Source: Alphaproteobacteria bacterium
GTDB taxonomy: Bacteria; Pseudomonadota; Alphaproteobacteria; Puniceispirillales; Puniceispirillaceae
Assembly (NCBI GenBank): GCA_011525265.1
Contig: WTHV01000162.1
Location: forward strand, 1-7,273
DNA length: 7,273 bases
Reading direction: 5' to 3'
The notes beneath the pieces are model-generated. The model made no database searches. It was not told the DNA's origin and saw nothing but the letters and a program-made list of their open reading frames with translations. Position numbers and translations under genes: made by a program. The first letter of the stretch is position 1. The number at the start of each line of letters is the position of its first letter. Positions 1 to 7,100 of the stretch are shown in pieces.

Positions 1-711
1 GTTGATGATATTCAATTCATGTCAGGCAAAGAATCAATTCAAGAAGAGTTTTTCCATACCCTTAACGCCATTGTTGAAGAAGGCCGTCAGGTGATTCTCT
101 CAGCTGATAAGTCTCCATCTGATTTAAATGGTGTGAAAGAGCGTCTGCGCTCTCGTATGGGCTGGGGTATGGTGGCTGATATTCATCCCTCAAATTACGA
201 ATTACGCCTTGGCATTTTGCAATCGCGGCGTGAGGACTGCAAAGTGAATGTGCCTGATGATGTGCTAGAATTCTTGGCGCGGAAAATCACAACCAATATT
301 CGCGAGCTTGAAGGGGCATTGAACCGCTTGATTGCCCATGCCACGTTGGTGGGGCGTACCGTTAGTGTGGATATGGCACGCGAGGTATTGGCTGATTTAT
401 TGCGTGCAAGTAATCGCCTTATCTCTATCGAAGATATTCAACGTCATGTCTCTTCGCATTATAATATTAGAGCCAATGATATGTTCTCTAATCGCCGTGC
501 CGCCGCTATTGCACGGCCACGTCAAATTGCAATGTATTTGGCAAAGGATTTGACCTCTTTATCCTATCCTGCGATTGGGCGGTCTTTTGGCGGGCGTGAT
601 CATACAACAGTGATGCATGCGGTAAAGAAAATCGAACAGCTTATCGCTGAAGATAACCAGCTATGCGCAGATGTTGATTTATTGCGCGGCCTGCTTGCAG
701 ACGGCGTCTAA
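1..711 (+). CDS. dnaA: Chromosomal replication initiator protein DnaA, C-terminal 236 residues (5' end outside window)
   Basis: DnaA is the AAA+ ATPase that binds DnaA boxes at oriC, melts the origin and recruits the helicase. The reading frame is open from base 1, so the gene is cut by the window edge and not truncated in the genome. The visible part starts in Walker B (VDDIQF, partial residues 1-6). It continues with the sensor 1 strand (VILSADKSP, about 31-39), the arginine-finger segment RLRSR (48-52), and the sensor 2 helix NIRELEGALNRL (about 99-110). Domain IV, the DNA-binding part, begins near residue 142 and has ARPRQIAMYLAK and the DnaA signature GRDHTTVMHAVKKIE (about 198-212), which recognises the DnaA box. 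Domains I-II and Walker A lie upstream of the window. All expected motifs are intact. The stop TAA is at 709-711. dnaN follows in the same direction after a 144-base gap. Identification is secure from the motif order. Confidence 0.98.
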   Translation, partial: VDDIQFMSGKESIQEEFFHTLNAIVEEGRQVILSADKSPSDLNGVKERLRSRMGWGMVADIHPSNYELRLGILQSRREDCKVNVPDDVLEFLARKITTNIRELEGALNRLIAHATLVGRTVSVDMAREVLADLLRASNRLISIEDIQRHVSSHYNIRANDMFSNRRAAAIARPRQIAMYLAKDLTSLSYPAIGRSFGGRDHTTVMHAVKKIEQLIAEDNQLCADVDLLRGLLADGV

Positions 712-722
712 AAGCCCCTCTT

Positions 723-728
723 TATAAT
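723..728 (+). promoter_or_regulatory. Candidate -10 box for a dnaN promoter
   Basis: TATAAT lies 12 bases after the dnaA stop and matches the sigma-70 type -10 consensus exactly. The -35 side is poor: the best match, TTGCAG at 695-700 inside the dnaA end, leaves a 22-base spacer, longer than the usual 16-18. If it is used, transcription would start near 735 and place the 9-bp hairpin at 751-779 in the dnaN leader. This is inference from a short AT-rich match, which can arise by chance. Confidence 0.25.
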
Positions 729-750
729 TGTAACGGCTCGTGCCTTTTCA

Positions 751-779
751 TTTGGCACAGACGGTGAAATTGTGCCAAA
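751..779 (+). promoter_or_regulatory. Perfect 9-bp inverted repeat in the dnaA-dnaN gap
   Basis: TTTGGCACA (751-759) and TGTGCCAAA (771-779) are exact reverse complements separated by 11 bases, giving a 9-bp stem with a possible extra G-T pair inside. No T-run follows on the + strand, so it does not look like a standard intrinsic terminator of dnaA. The arm core GTGCCAA occurs again at 811-817 in the same gap. It could be a palindromic operator for a dimeric regulator, or an RNA hairpin in the dnaN leader. The inverted repeat is seen directly; its role is not known. Confidence 0.45.
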
Positions 780-855
780 ATAAGCTATAGTGCGCTTCAA
801 GGGCGAATCGGTGCCAATTGGGGCCTTTTACCAACAAATAACGGTGAGACATATC

Positions 856-1959
856 ATGAGATTTACCATCGATAGAATGAGTTTATTGCGTCCTTTAGGT
901 CATGTTAGCTCTGTGGTTGAGCGTCGTAATACGATCCCGATTCTTAATAATATGGTGTTGCGCACACAAGGTGGCACATTGTCTTTAACAGGCACTGATA
1001 TGGATATGGATATCGTCACTGATGTCACTTGTGCTGTGATGTCTGAAGGGGCAAGCACCGTTAATGCGCATATGCTTAATGATATTGTTCGTAAATTACC
1101 TGAAGGCTCAGAAGTCGATATCGAAATGGCTGATGGTCATGCCCAAATCCGTGCGGGGCGTTCATCATTCCGCTTGCCAACCTTGCCTGTTGAAGATTTT
1201 CCAGCCATTTCATCTGCTGAATTGCCGCATCAATTCTCTGTCACCGCGGCTGATTTGCGCGATATGATTGATACAACACGCTTTGCTATCTCTACAGAAG
1301 AGACACGCTATTATCTCAATGGTATCTATTTCCATAAATCAGCTGGTGATATGTTCTGCGCTGTTGCAACAGATGGCCACCGTCTGGCCCTTAGCCAGAT
1401 GACTATGCCACAAGGGGCAAATGATATGCCGGCTATTATCCTGCCGCGCAAAGCTGTAGGGGAATTGCGCAAATTGCTTGATGATCAAGAAGGTGATGTT
1501 CAAGTCTCACTCTCAGAGACAAGAGCAGAGTTTTCATTTGGCCTTGTCACATTAACATCAAAGCTCATTGATGGCTCATTCCCTGATTACACACGTGTTA
1601 TTCCGCAAGGTAATGATAAAATCCTATCAATTGATAAAGGGGCATTTGCCGCCGCTGTTGACCGTGTTTCTACTATTTCCTCAGATAAGACACGGTCTGT
1701 CAAAATGGTTGTCGATAATGGCATTGTAACACTCTCAGCAAGTAATTCAGATGCCTCTTCAGCAAATGAAGAGATTGAAGTTTCTTATGATGGTGCTTCA
1801 ATTGAGATTGGCTTTAATGCGCGCTATTTGATGGAAATCACCGCACAAATCCAAGGTGATATCATGCAAATGTCTTTGGCAGATGCGGGCGCACCAAGCT
1901 TGATACAAGCACCTGGTGATGATGCCAATGTCTTTGTTTTGATGCCGATGCGTGTCTAA
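856..1959 (+). CDS. dnaN: DNA polymerase III subunit beta (sliding clamp)
   Basis: DnaN forms the ring-shaped dimer that encircles DNA and tethers DNA polymerase III and other partners. From the ATG at 856 the product has 367 residues, the usual clamp length, made of three similar domains (roughly 1-120, 125-245 and 250-367). Recognisable family segments are RRNTIPILNNMVL (24-36), LPTLPVEDFPAI (107-118), ATDGHRLALS (171-180), LPRKAVGEL (196-204), IDGSFPDYTRVIP (238-250) and the C-terminal tail VLMPMRV that helps line the partner-binding pocket. The frame stays open back to a GTG at 790, but those 22 extra codons do not resemble a clamp N-terminus. The ATG at 856 has GGTGAG seven bases upstream (843-848) and begins MRFTIDR, as expected. 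The gene sits between dnaA and recF, a classic order. The leader holds an inverted repeat that may regulate it. Nothing in the protein looks damaged. Confidence 0.97.
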   Translation: MRFTIDRMSLLRPLGHVSSVVERRNTIPILNNMVLRTQGGTLSLTGTDMDMDIVTDVTCAVMSEGASTVNAHMLNDIVRKLPEGSEVDIEMADGHAQIRAGRSSFRLPTLPVEDFPAISSAELPHQFSVTAADLRDMIDTTRFAISTEETRYYLNGIYFHKSAGDMFCAVATDGHRLALSQMTMPQGANDMPAIILPRKAVGELRKLLDDQEGDVQVSLSETRAEFSFGLVTLTSKLIDGSFPDYTRVIPQGNDKILSIDKGAFAAAVDRVSTISSDKTRSVKMVVDNGIVTLSASNSDASSANEEIEVSYDGASIEIGFNARYLMEITAQIQGDIMQMSLADAGAPSLIQAPGDDANVFVLMPMRV

Positions 1960-1972
1960 AGAGGCCATTGGT

Positions 1973-3172
1973 ATGTCAGTTGAGGGGTCGGATGAGGCCT
2001 CACAGGCAGAACCATCACAACCAAAAGTCACCGTACGCTCTTTGCGTTTAACGCGCTTTCGCAATTATGACAGCCTGCATGTTGATTTGCCTTTGCCTGG
2101 CACCACTGATGGGGCACCTGTTATTTTGCATGGGCCAAATGGTGCTGGTAAAACCAATTTGCTTGAGGCGCTTTCCTTATTATCACCTGGTCGTGGCTTG
2201 CGGCGTGCGGCACGTGGTGATTTTTTGCATTATACAACGCATCAACCTGATGGCACGTCACAAACACCGCCACCAATATGGGCAATTTCTGCCCATATTG
2301 ATACAGCCCATGGCCGCCTTCGTGCCGGCACAGGCCTATCAGCTGATAAGCCTGATGGGGCGCGGCTTTTTGCTTTGGATGGTGCGAAATCGACAGCCTC
2401 ACAGCTAGCCTCTCATTTTGCGATTTCATGGCTGACACCGCAAATGGATGGGTTATTTATTGGCTCACCTTCAGGGCGCAGGCGTTTTGTTGACAGGCTT
2501 GTCATTGCCTTTGATCCTGCCCATTCTGCCCGCCTATCGCGTTATGAGAAATGTTACCGTGAACGCCAAAAGCTTATCCAAACAGGGGCTGAAGCAGGGT
2601 GGATAGAGGCACTAGAAACACAGCTTGGTGAGATTGGGGTCGCTATTATGGCCGCGCGCGCCTCTCTTGTGCGGATGTTATCAGAGGCAGCCTATCAGGG
2701 GGATGAGGCCTTTGGCTTCCCGCGGTTACATATGGCTATGCGCGGTGGTGGGTCAGAATGGCTTGATCATGAGCCTGCCGCAGTTGTTGAGGATAAAATC
2801 AAACAAGATGCCGCCCAAAAGCGCGCTCGTGGTGAGGTGACGATGCTAGGCCCGCAAGCACAAGAGCTTGAGACCATCCATCTTGATAAACATCAACCAG
2901 CGCACCTAGCCTCCACAGGTGAACAAAAGGCGCTTATGATTGCCGCAATCTTGGCGCATGCCCGCCTGCAACAAAGCCGTCTGGCACGCCCGCCTGTCTT
3001 GCTTCTTGATGATGTGGCGGCGCATTTGGATGAAACAAGACGCGCTTGTTTGTTCGCGGCTACAGCGGAATTGCAGGGGCAAGTCTGGTATAGTGGGACA
3101 GATAAGCACTCTTTTGCGAAATTGGCACAAATTGGTCAGTTTTTTCATGTCGAAGACGGCAAAATCAGGTAA
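1973..3172 (+). CDS. recF: DNA replication and repair protein RecF
   Basis: RecF is an SMC/ABC-like ATPase that, with RecO and RecR, helps load RecA on gapped DNA and supports restart of stalled forks. The 399-residue product is slightly longer than E. coli RecF. Motifs in order are the N-terminal LTRFRNYDSL (26-35), Walker A GPNGAGKT (54-61) followed by NLLEALSLLSPGRGLRR, the arginine-rich SGRRRFVDRLV segment (167-177), the ABC-type signature STGEQKAL (314-321), and Walker B VLLLDDVAAHLDETRR (342-357). The ATG at 1973 was chosen because AAAGAGG (1958-1964) lies eight bases before it. An in-frame GTG at 1952 would overlap dnaN by eight bases but has no visible ribosome binding site. The binding site overlaps the last two bases of the dnaN stop TAA (1957-1959), so translation of the two genes is probably coupled. 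gyrB follows after 67 bases with no clear terminator. Confidence 0.96.
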   Translation: MSVEGSDEASQAEPSQPKVTVRSLRLTRFRNYDSLHVDLPLPGTTDGAPVILHGPNGAGKTNLLEALSLLSPGRGLRRAARGDFLHYTTHQPDGTSQTPPPIWAISAHIDTAHGRLRAGTGLSADKPDGARLFALDGAKSTASQLASHFAISWLTPQMDGLFIGSPSGRRRFVDRLVIAFDPAHSARLSRYEKCYRERQKLIQTGAEAGWIEALETQLGEIGVAIMAARASLVRMLSEAAYQGDEAFGFPRLHMAMRGGGSEWLDHEPAAVVEDKIKQDAAQKRARGEVTMLGPQAQELETIHLDKHQPAHLASTGEQKALMIAAILAHARLQQSRLARPPVLLLDDVAAHLDETRRACLFAATAELQGQVWYSGTDKHSFAKLAQIGQFFHVEDGKIR

Positions 3173-3239
3173 GATGAAATGGTAATAGCACGTAGCCTCT
3201 CATTGGGGGCGTGAAATGGTGTAAAAGTGAGACAAAAAC

Positions 3240-5702
3240 ATGACGAATGGCTCAGATACGACTCCTGAAAACCTAGATAATGCTGGGGAAATTGGTGCTG
3301 ATAACGCTGATTATGGCGCAGATTCTATCAAGGTGCTTCGTGGCCTAGATGCGGTGCGTAAACGCCCTGGTATGTATATTGGGGATACAGATGATGGGTC
3401 AGGTTTGCACCATATGGTCTATGAGGTGGTTGATAATGCCATTGATGAGGCGCTTGCCGGTCATTGTGATATTGTCCAGGTCATCTTAAATGCTGATGGG
3501 TCTGTTTCTGTCTCAGATAATGGGCGCGGTATTCCGGTGGCTATTCACTCTGAAGAAGGTGTCTCTGCCGCTGAGGTGATTATGACTCAGCTTCATGCTG
3601 GCGGTAAATTTGATAATAATTCCTACAAAGTCTCAGGTGGCCTGCATGGGGTGGGTGTGTCTGTTGTGAACGCCCTTTCAAGCTATCTTTTGCTAGAGAT
3701 TTGCCGTGATGGTGAGCGTCATGAAATGCGCTTTGAACATGGCGAAGCCGTAGAGCGTTTGAAAGTCACAGGCGCCTCTCCTGATTATAGCGGCACAAAG
3801 GTGACCTTTATGCCATCTGAAGAGACATTCTCTCAGATTGTGTTTGATTTTACGACTTTGGAACATCGTTTGCGTGAATTGTCATTCCTGAATTCTGGTG
3901 TGCGTATTCGCCTTACTGATTTGCGTGGTGCTGAAGAGCGTGTCTCTGAATTCTTCTATGAAGGTGGCCTATTGGCATTTGCTGATTATCTCAATCGTTC
4001 ACGCACGGCCTTGCATGATCCCATTTACAGCGTGTCTGAGCGTGAAGATATCACGGTTGAATTGGCACTTGGCTGGACTGATAGTTTCCACGAGACTTGT
4101 TTTTGTTTCACCAACAATATCCCGCAAAGAGATGGCGGCACGCATTTGGCCGGCTTTAGAGGTGCATTAACACGTATCGTGAACCAATATGCCACTGAAA
4201 CAGGGATTGCGAAGAAAGAAAAGCTACAGCTATCTGGTGAAGATTGCCGCGAGGGGTTAACAGCGATTGTCTCTGTGAAAGTGCCTGATCCGAAATTCTC
4301 ATCACAGACCAAAGACAAGCTTGTCTCATCAGAAGTGCGTCCGATTGTGGAATCTGCCGTATCTGATGCGCTTGGCCAATGGTTTGAAGAGCATCCCGCA
4401 GAAGCGCGCAAGGTGGTTGCCAAAGCCTTTGAAGCAGCCGCGGCACGCGATGCGGCACGTAAAGCAAGAGAGCTGACACGTCGTAAAGGCGTTATGGATA
4501 TTGCCAGCTTGCCAGGTAAGCTTGCTGATTGTCAGGAAAAAGACCCTGCCAAATCTGAAGTCTTCCTCGTTGAGGGTGATTCTGCGGGCGGCTCTGCCAA
4601 ACAAGGGCGTGATAGAGCCAATCAGGCTATCTTGCCCTTGCGTGGTAAGATTTTGAATGTGGAACGCGCGCGTCTTGATAAGATGCTATCATCTGCGGAA
4701 ATTGGCACACTTATCACAGCGATTGGCGCTGGTGTTGGCAATGCTGATATGGATATTGACAAAGTCCGCTATCATAAAATTGTTATTATGACAGATGCGG
4801 ATGTGGATGGATCGCATATTCGCACGCTCCTTCTAACCTTCTTCTTCCGTCATATGCGCCCGTTAATTGAAAAGGGCTATCTATATATCGCACAGCCGCC
4901 ATTGTTCCGTGCCAAAAGAGGCCAGTCGGAAGTGTATTTGAAAGACCAAAAGGCGCTTGATAATTACCTTGTGGATGCGGGCTTAAAAGATGCACGTTTG
5001 GCGAATGATGAAGGGCTTCAGCAAGCAGGCAGTGACTTGAAAGAGACAGTTGAGCTTTCCATTACATTATCACGCTTGATTGCCAGCATGGCACGCTCTG
5101 AAGGGGCAAAATCAGTGATTGAACAAGCGGCAATTGCGGGTGTGTTAAATGCCGCCATGCTTGATAATAAAGAGGCGGCCGCCTATCTTGCCACCCGTCT
5201 TGATGCGCTTGCACCAGAGTTGGAGCGCGGGTGGGAAGGCAGCATTGAAGATACCTCAGACGGCAAACAAATCGTTGTGCGCCGTGTCTTGCGCGGTATT
5301 GAAGAGCGTCATGTGATTGATAGCAAAATGGTATCTTTGCCAGAGGCACGCTCATTAGATGGGCATGCGGCACAATTACAAGCGCTATTTGCCAAGCCAG
5401 CTTTATTTGAGAATAATACCAAATCTGAAACCCTAACAGGGCCAACGCACCTTGCGGATCATGTCATGAATTTGGGACGCAAAGGCGCACAAGTCGCACG
5501 TTATAAGGGTCTTGGTGAGATGAACCCTGAGCAATTATGGGAAACAACACTTGACCCTGATGCCCGTGTATTTTTGCAAGTAAAGGTGACCGAAGAAGAA
5601 GAAGCTGATAATGCCTTCTCAACTTTGATGGGTGAAGCTGTCGAAGAAAGACGTGCCTTTATTCAAGAAAATGCCCTCAAAGTATCGCACCTCGATGTGT
5701 AA
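3240..5702 (+). CDS. gyrB: DNA gyrase subunit B
   Basis: GyrB is the ATPase subunit of the GyrA2GyrB2 enzyme that introduces negative supercoils ahead of replication forks. The product has 820 residues, close to the 804 of E. coli GyrB. The GHKL ATPase domain shows VYEVVDNAIDEAL (60-72, with the Mg-binding Asn66), DNGRGIPV (93-100) and the ATP-lid segment SGGLHGVGVSVVNALS (132-147). The transducer domain holds QTKDKL (356-361). The TOPRIM domain has EGDSAGGSAKQGRDRANQAI (445-464) and the metal-binding TDADVDGSH (518-526), with Glu445, Asp519 and Asp521 as the expected catalytic acids. The tail has RYKGLGEMNPEQLWETT (754-770). The region from about 560 to 745 matches the insert found in many proteobacterial GyrB proteins. 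The length and the segment near 300-360 fit GyrB rather than ParE. The first 28 residues are acidic and poorly conserved, so the exact start is less certain; the ribosome binding site (AAGTGAGA, about 3225-3232) is weak. Confidence 0.97.
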   Translation: MTNGSDTTPENLDNAGEIGADNADYGADSIKVLRGLDAVRKRPGMYIGDTDDGSGLHHMVYEVVDNAIDEALAGHCDIVQVILNADGSVSVSDNGRGIPVAIHSEEGVSAAEVIMTQLHAGGKFDNNSYKVSGGLHGVGVSVVNALSSYLLLEICRDGERHEMRFEHGEAVERLKVTGASPDYSGTKVTFMPSEETFSQIVFDFTTLEHRLRELSFLNSGVRIRLTDLRGAEERVSEFFYEGGLLAFADYLNRSRTALHDPIYSVSEREDITVELALGWTDSFHETCFCFTNNIPQRDGGTHLAGFRGALTRIVNQYATETGIAKKEKLQLSGEDCREGLTAIVSVKVPDPKFSSQTKDKLVSSEVRPIVESAVSDALGQWFEEHPAEARKVVAKAFEAAAARDAARKARELTRRKGVMDIASLPGKLADCQEKDPAKSEVFLVEGDSAGGSAKQGRDRANQAILPLRGKILNVERARLDKMLSSAEIGTLITAIGAGVGNADMDIDKVRYHKIVIMTDADVDGSHIRTLLLTFFFRHMRPLIEKGYLYIAQPPLFRAKRGQSEVYLKDQKALDNYLVDAGLKDARLANDEGLQQAGSDLKETVELSITLSRLIASMARSEGAKSVIEQAAIAGVLNAAMLDNKEAAAYLATRLDALAPELERGWEGSIEDTSDGKQIVVRRVLRGIEERHVIDSKMVSLPEARSLDGHAAQLQALFAKPALFENNTKSETLTGPTHLADHVMNLGRKGAQVARYKGLGEMNPEQLWETTLDPDARVFLQVKVTEEEEADNAFSTLMGEAVEERRAFIQENALKVSHLDV

Positions 5703-5730
5703 GCCTCGTTAAATTGAAAAAAGGGTAATT

Positions 5731-7038
5731 ATGGCAGGAGATGTAAGACAAGACGCGCCTGCCGCACCCTCACAATGGCATTTGACGTCTCTGCGCAAAG
5801 GGCCTTTTGATCCGCAAAACCTTGTAAAGATCAGATGGCTTGCCTTAGTAGGACAGCTGATTGCTTGTGTGATTATTCATTTCGGCTTTGGGTTTCCTTT
5901 CCCGTTTGAGGCGGCTCTTGGGGTGATTGTGACCTCAGCTTTTGTGAATTTGGCCATCGATCAACGCAACCGTCATGTTACGCGTGTGCATCCGTTTGAA
6001 ATCCTAATCGCACTCTCTTTTGATGTATTGCAGTTGGCGGGTCTGATTTATTTAACAGGCGGCTTGCTGAACCCCTTCTTTATCTTATTGCTTGCACCTC
6101 TTGTGGTTTCTGCCGCTATTTTGGAATTGCGCGCCACGTTGTTTCTTGTCTTGCTTGTTGTGATTTGTGCGTCATTATTATCTGTCTATCACCTGCCATT
6201 GCCGTGGCAGGATAGCACGTTCGAAGTGCCGCAATTATTCTTATTTGGTATTTTGATAGCGCTGATTATCTCAGCGGTATTTATTGCGTTTTATACATGG
6301 TATTTGGCGAATAACAGCCGCGAGCTTGCGACCTCTCTTAGCAAGGCACAGCTAAATTTAGCACGTGAGCGTGAGGCGCTTGCACTTGGCAGGCTTGCCA
6401 CAGCCGCCGCTCATAAGCTTGGTAGTCCTCTAAATACCATCTCCCTTATCAGTCATGATCTGGTGGATGAATTGCAAGAGGATGACCCGCAATTAGAAGA
6501 TATACAGCTATTAAACCGCGAGGTAGAACGGTGCCGCATTATTTTGCAAGAACTTGATGATGATGCGCATCTGCCGTCTGATAAGATTGCTTTTGCCCTG
6601 CCTGCCTCTGAGGTTATCCAGTCGCTGACGCAACGAAAATTAGCCGAAATGACCACCAAAGTGAGCTGGTTTATTGACAATGGACAAGACTTTGACGAGC
6701 CTGTGATGCATGGTCGCCCTGAGCTGAAATATGCGCTTGAGACCATTTTAGATAATGCCGATGGCTATGCTATCTCTAAGATTGATTTTGGTTTGGGGTG
6801 GGATTCCTCACAATTAACCATCACCATCAGTGATGATGGCCCTGGTTTTAAGCAGTCCATATTGAACCGTTTTGGTCAGCCTTTTAACACATCGCGCAAA
6901 GGTAAGGATGGTCATCGGGGGCTTGGTCTGTATCTTGCGATGAGCCTGATTGAGAATTCAGGGGGGCAAATGCAGGTTGGAAATCGGCCAAAAGGTGGCG
7001 GGCGAGTTGTTATTTCGATACCGCGTGCCTATATCTAA
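5731..7038 (+). CDS. regB: RegB/PrrB/ActS-family redox-sensing histidine kinase
   Basis: Members of this family are inner-membrane kinases that sense the quinone pool and cysteine redox state and pass phosphate to RegA/PrrA/ActR. The 435-residue product has six likely membrane segments (about 35-50, 57-76, 90-108, 116-132, 135-153, 168-190). The family quinone-site motif GGxxNPF is present as GGLLNPF (110-116). The phospho-accepting histidine is His228 in AHKLGSPLNTI, and the redox cysteine is Cys268 in EVERCRIIL. Their 40-residue spacing equals that of His225 and Cys265 in Rhodobacter capsulatus RegB. The ATP-binding domain has an N-box LDNADGYA (Asn342), G1 box SDDGPGF (367-373) and G2 box GHRGLGLYLA (394-403). 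Unusually, the residue after His228 is Lys rather than Glu, and the one at +4 is Ser232 rather than Thr. The start has AAGGG five bases upstream. The gene lies 28 bases after gyrB and 62 before the regA-like gene. The symbol is by family; prrB or actS would serve equally well. Confidence 0.9.
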   Translation: MAGDVRQDAPAAPSQWHLTSLRKGPFDPQNLVKIRWLALVGQLIACVIIHFGFGFPFPFEAALGVIVTSAFVNLAIDQRNRHVTRVHPFEILIALSFDVLQLAGLIYLTGGLLNPFFILLLAPLVVSAAILELRATLFLVLLVVICASLLSVYHLPLPWQDSTFEVPQLFLFGILIALIISAVFIAFYTWYLANNSRELATSLSKAQLNLAREREALALGRLATAAAHKLGSPLNTISLISHDLVDELQEDDPQLEDIQLLNREVERCRIILQELDDDAHLPSDKIAFALPASEVIQSLTQRKLAEMTTKVSWFIDNGQDFDEPVMHGRPELKYALETILDNADGYAISKIDFGLGWDSSQLTITISDDGPGFKQSILNRFGQPFNTSRKGKDGHRGLGLYLAMSLIENSGGQMQVGNRPKGGGRVVISIPRAYI

Positions 7039-7063
7039 TCCAAGGGCATAAGGCTCTTACCAG

Positions 7064-7087
7064 ATTAGCCTTGCCAAATTAGCCTTG
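7064..7087 (+). repeat. Two direct copies of ATTAGCCTTG between regB and the regA-like gene
   Basis: ATTAGCCTTG occurs at 7064-7073 and again at 7078-7087, a 14-base period with CCAA between the copies. Just upstream, AAGGCT (7050-7055) can pair with AGCCTT in either copy, and CCAAGG (7040-7045) can pair with CCTTGG at 7083-7088, whose last two bases lie in the ribosome binding site GGGAG (7087-7091) of the next gene. The repeats are seen directly. A role as tandem operator, or as alternative hairpins limiting translation of the regulator, is inference. Confidence 0.45.
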
Positions 7088-7100
7088 GGAGTGCGATGTA

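Noticed and set aside
751..779. Sigma-54 promoter suggested by TTGGCAC on both strands
   Set aside because: The GC element ten bases after the GG is missing on both strands, so the -24/-12 pattern is not met.
751..790. Intrinsic terminator for dnaA
   Set aside because: The 9-bp stem has only moderate GC content and is followed by AATAAGC, with no run of T on the + strand.
805..809. GAATC, a CcrM methylation site (GANTC) in the dnaN leader
   Set aside because: GANTC sites are frequent by chance, about one per 256 bases, and others lie throughout the window, so a single site is not evidence of methylation control.
790..855. In-frame upstream extension of dnaN to a GTG at 790
   Set aside because: The 22 extra residues do not resemble a clamp N-terminus, and the ATG at 856 has a well-spaced GGTGAG. 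The region is better read as leader.
2574..2582. TTATCCAAA, one mismatch from the E. coli DnaA box TTATCCACA
   Set aside because: It is a single copy inside recF coding sequence with no cluster or AT-rich unwinding element nearby; expected by chance. No origin is visible in this window.
3173..3239. Repeat of TGAAATGGT (3175-3183 and 3212-3220) and a weak bulged stem (3189-3197 with 3208-3213) before gyrB
   Set aside because: The repeat is short and simple, the stem is interrupted by a 3-base bulge, and there is no T-run or clear promoter, so no function can be supported.
4025..4423. Antisense open frame of 132 residues within gyrB, and a similar one at 5062-5445
   Set aside because: They lie opposite a strongly conserved gyrB frame, have no recognisable motifs and are explained by codon bias of the sense gene.
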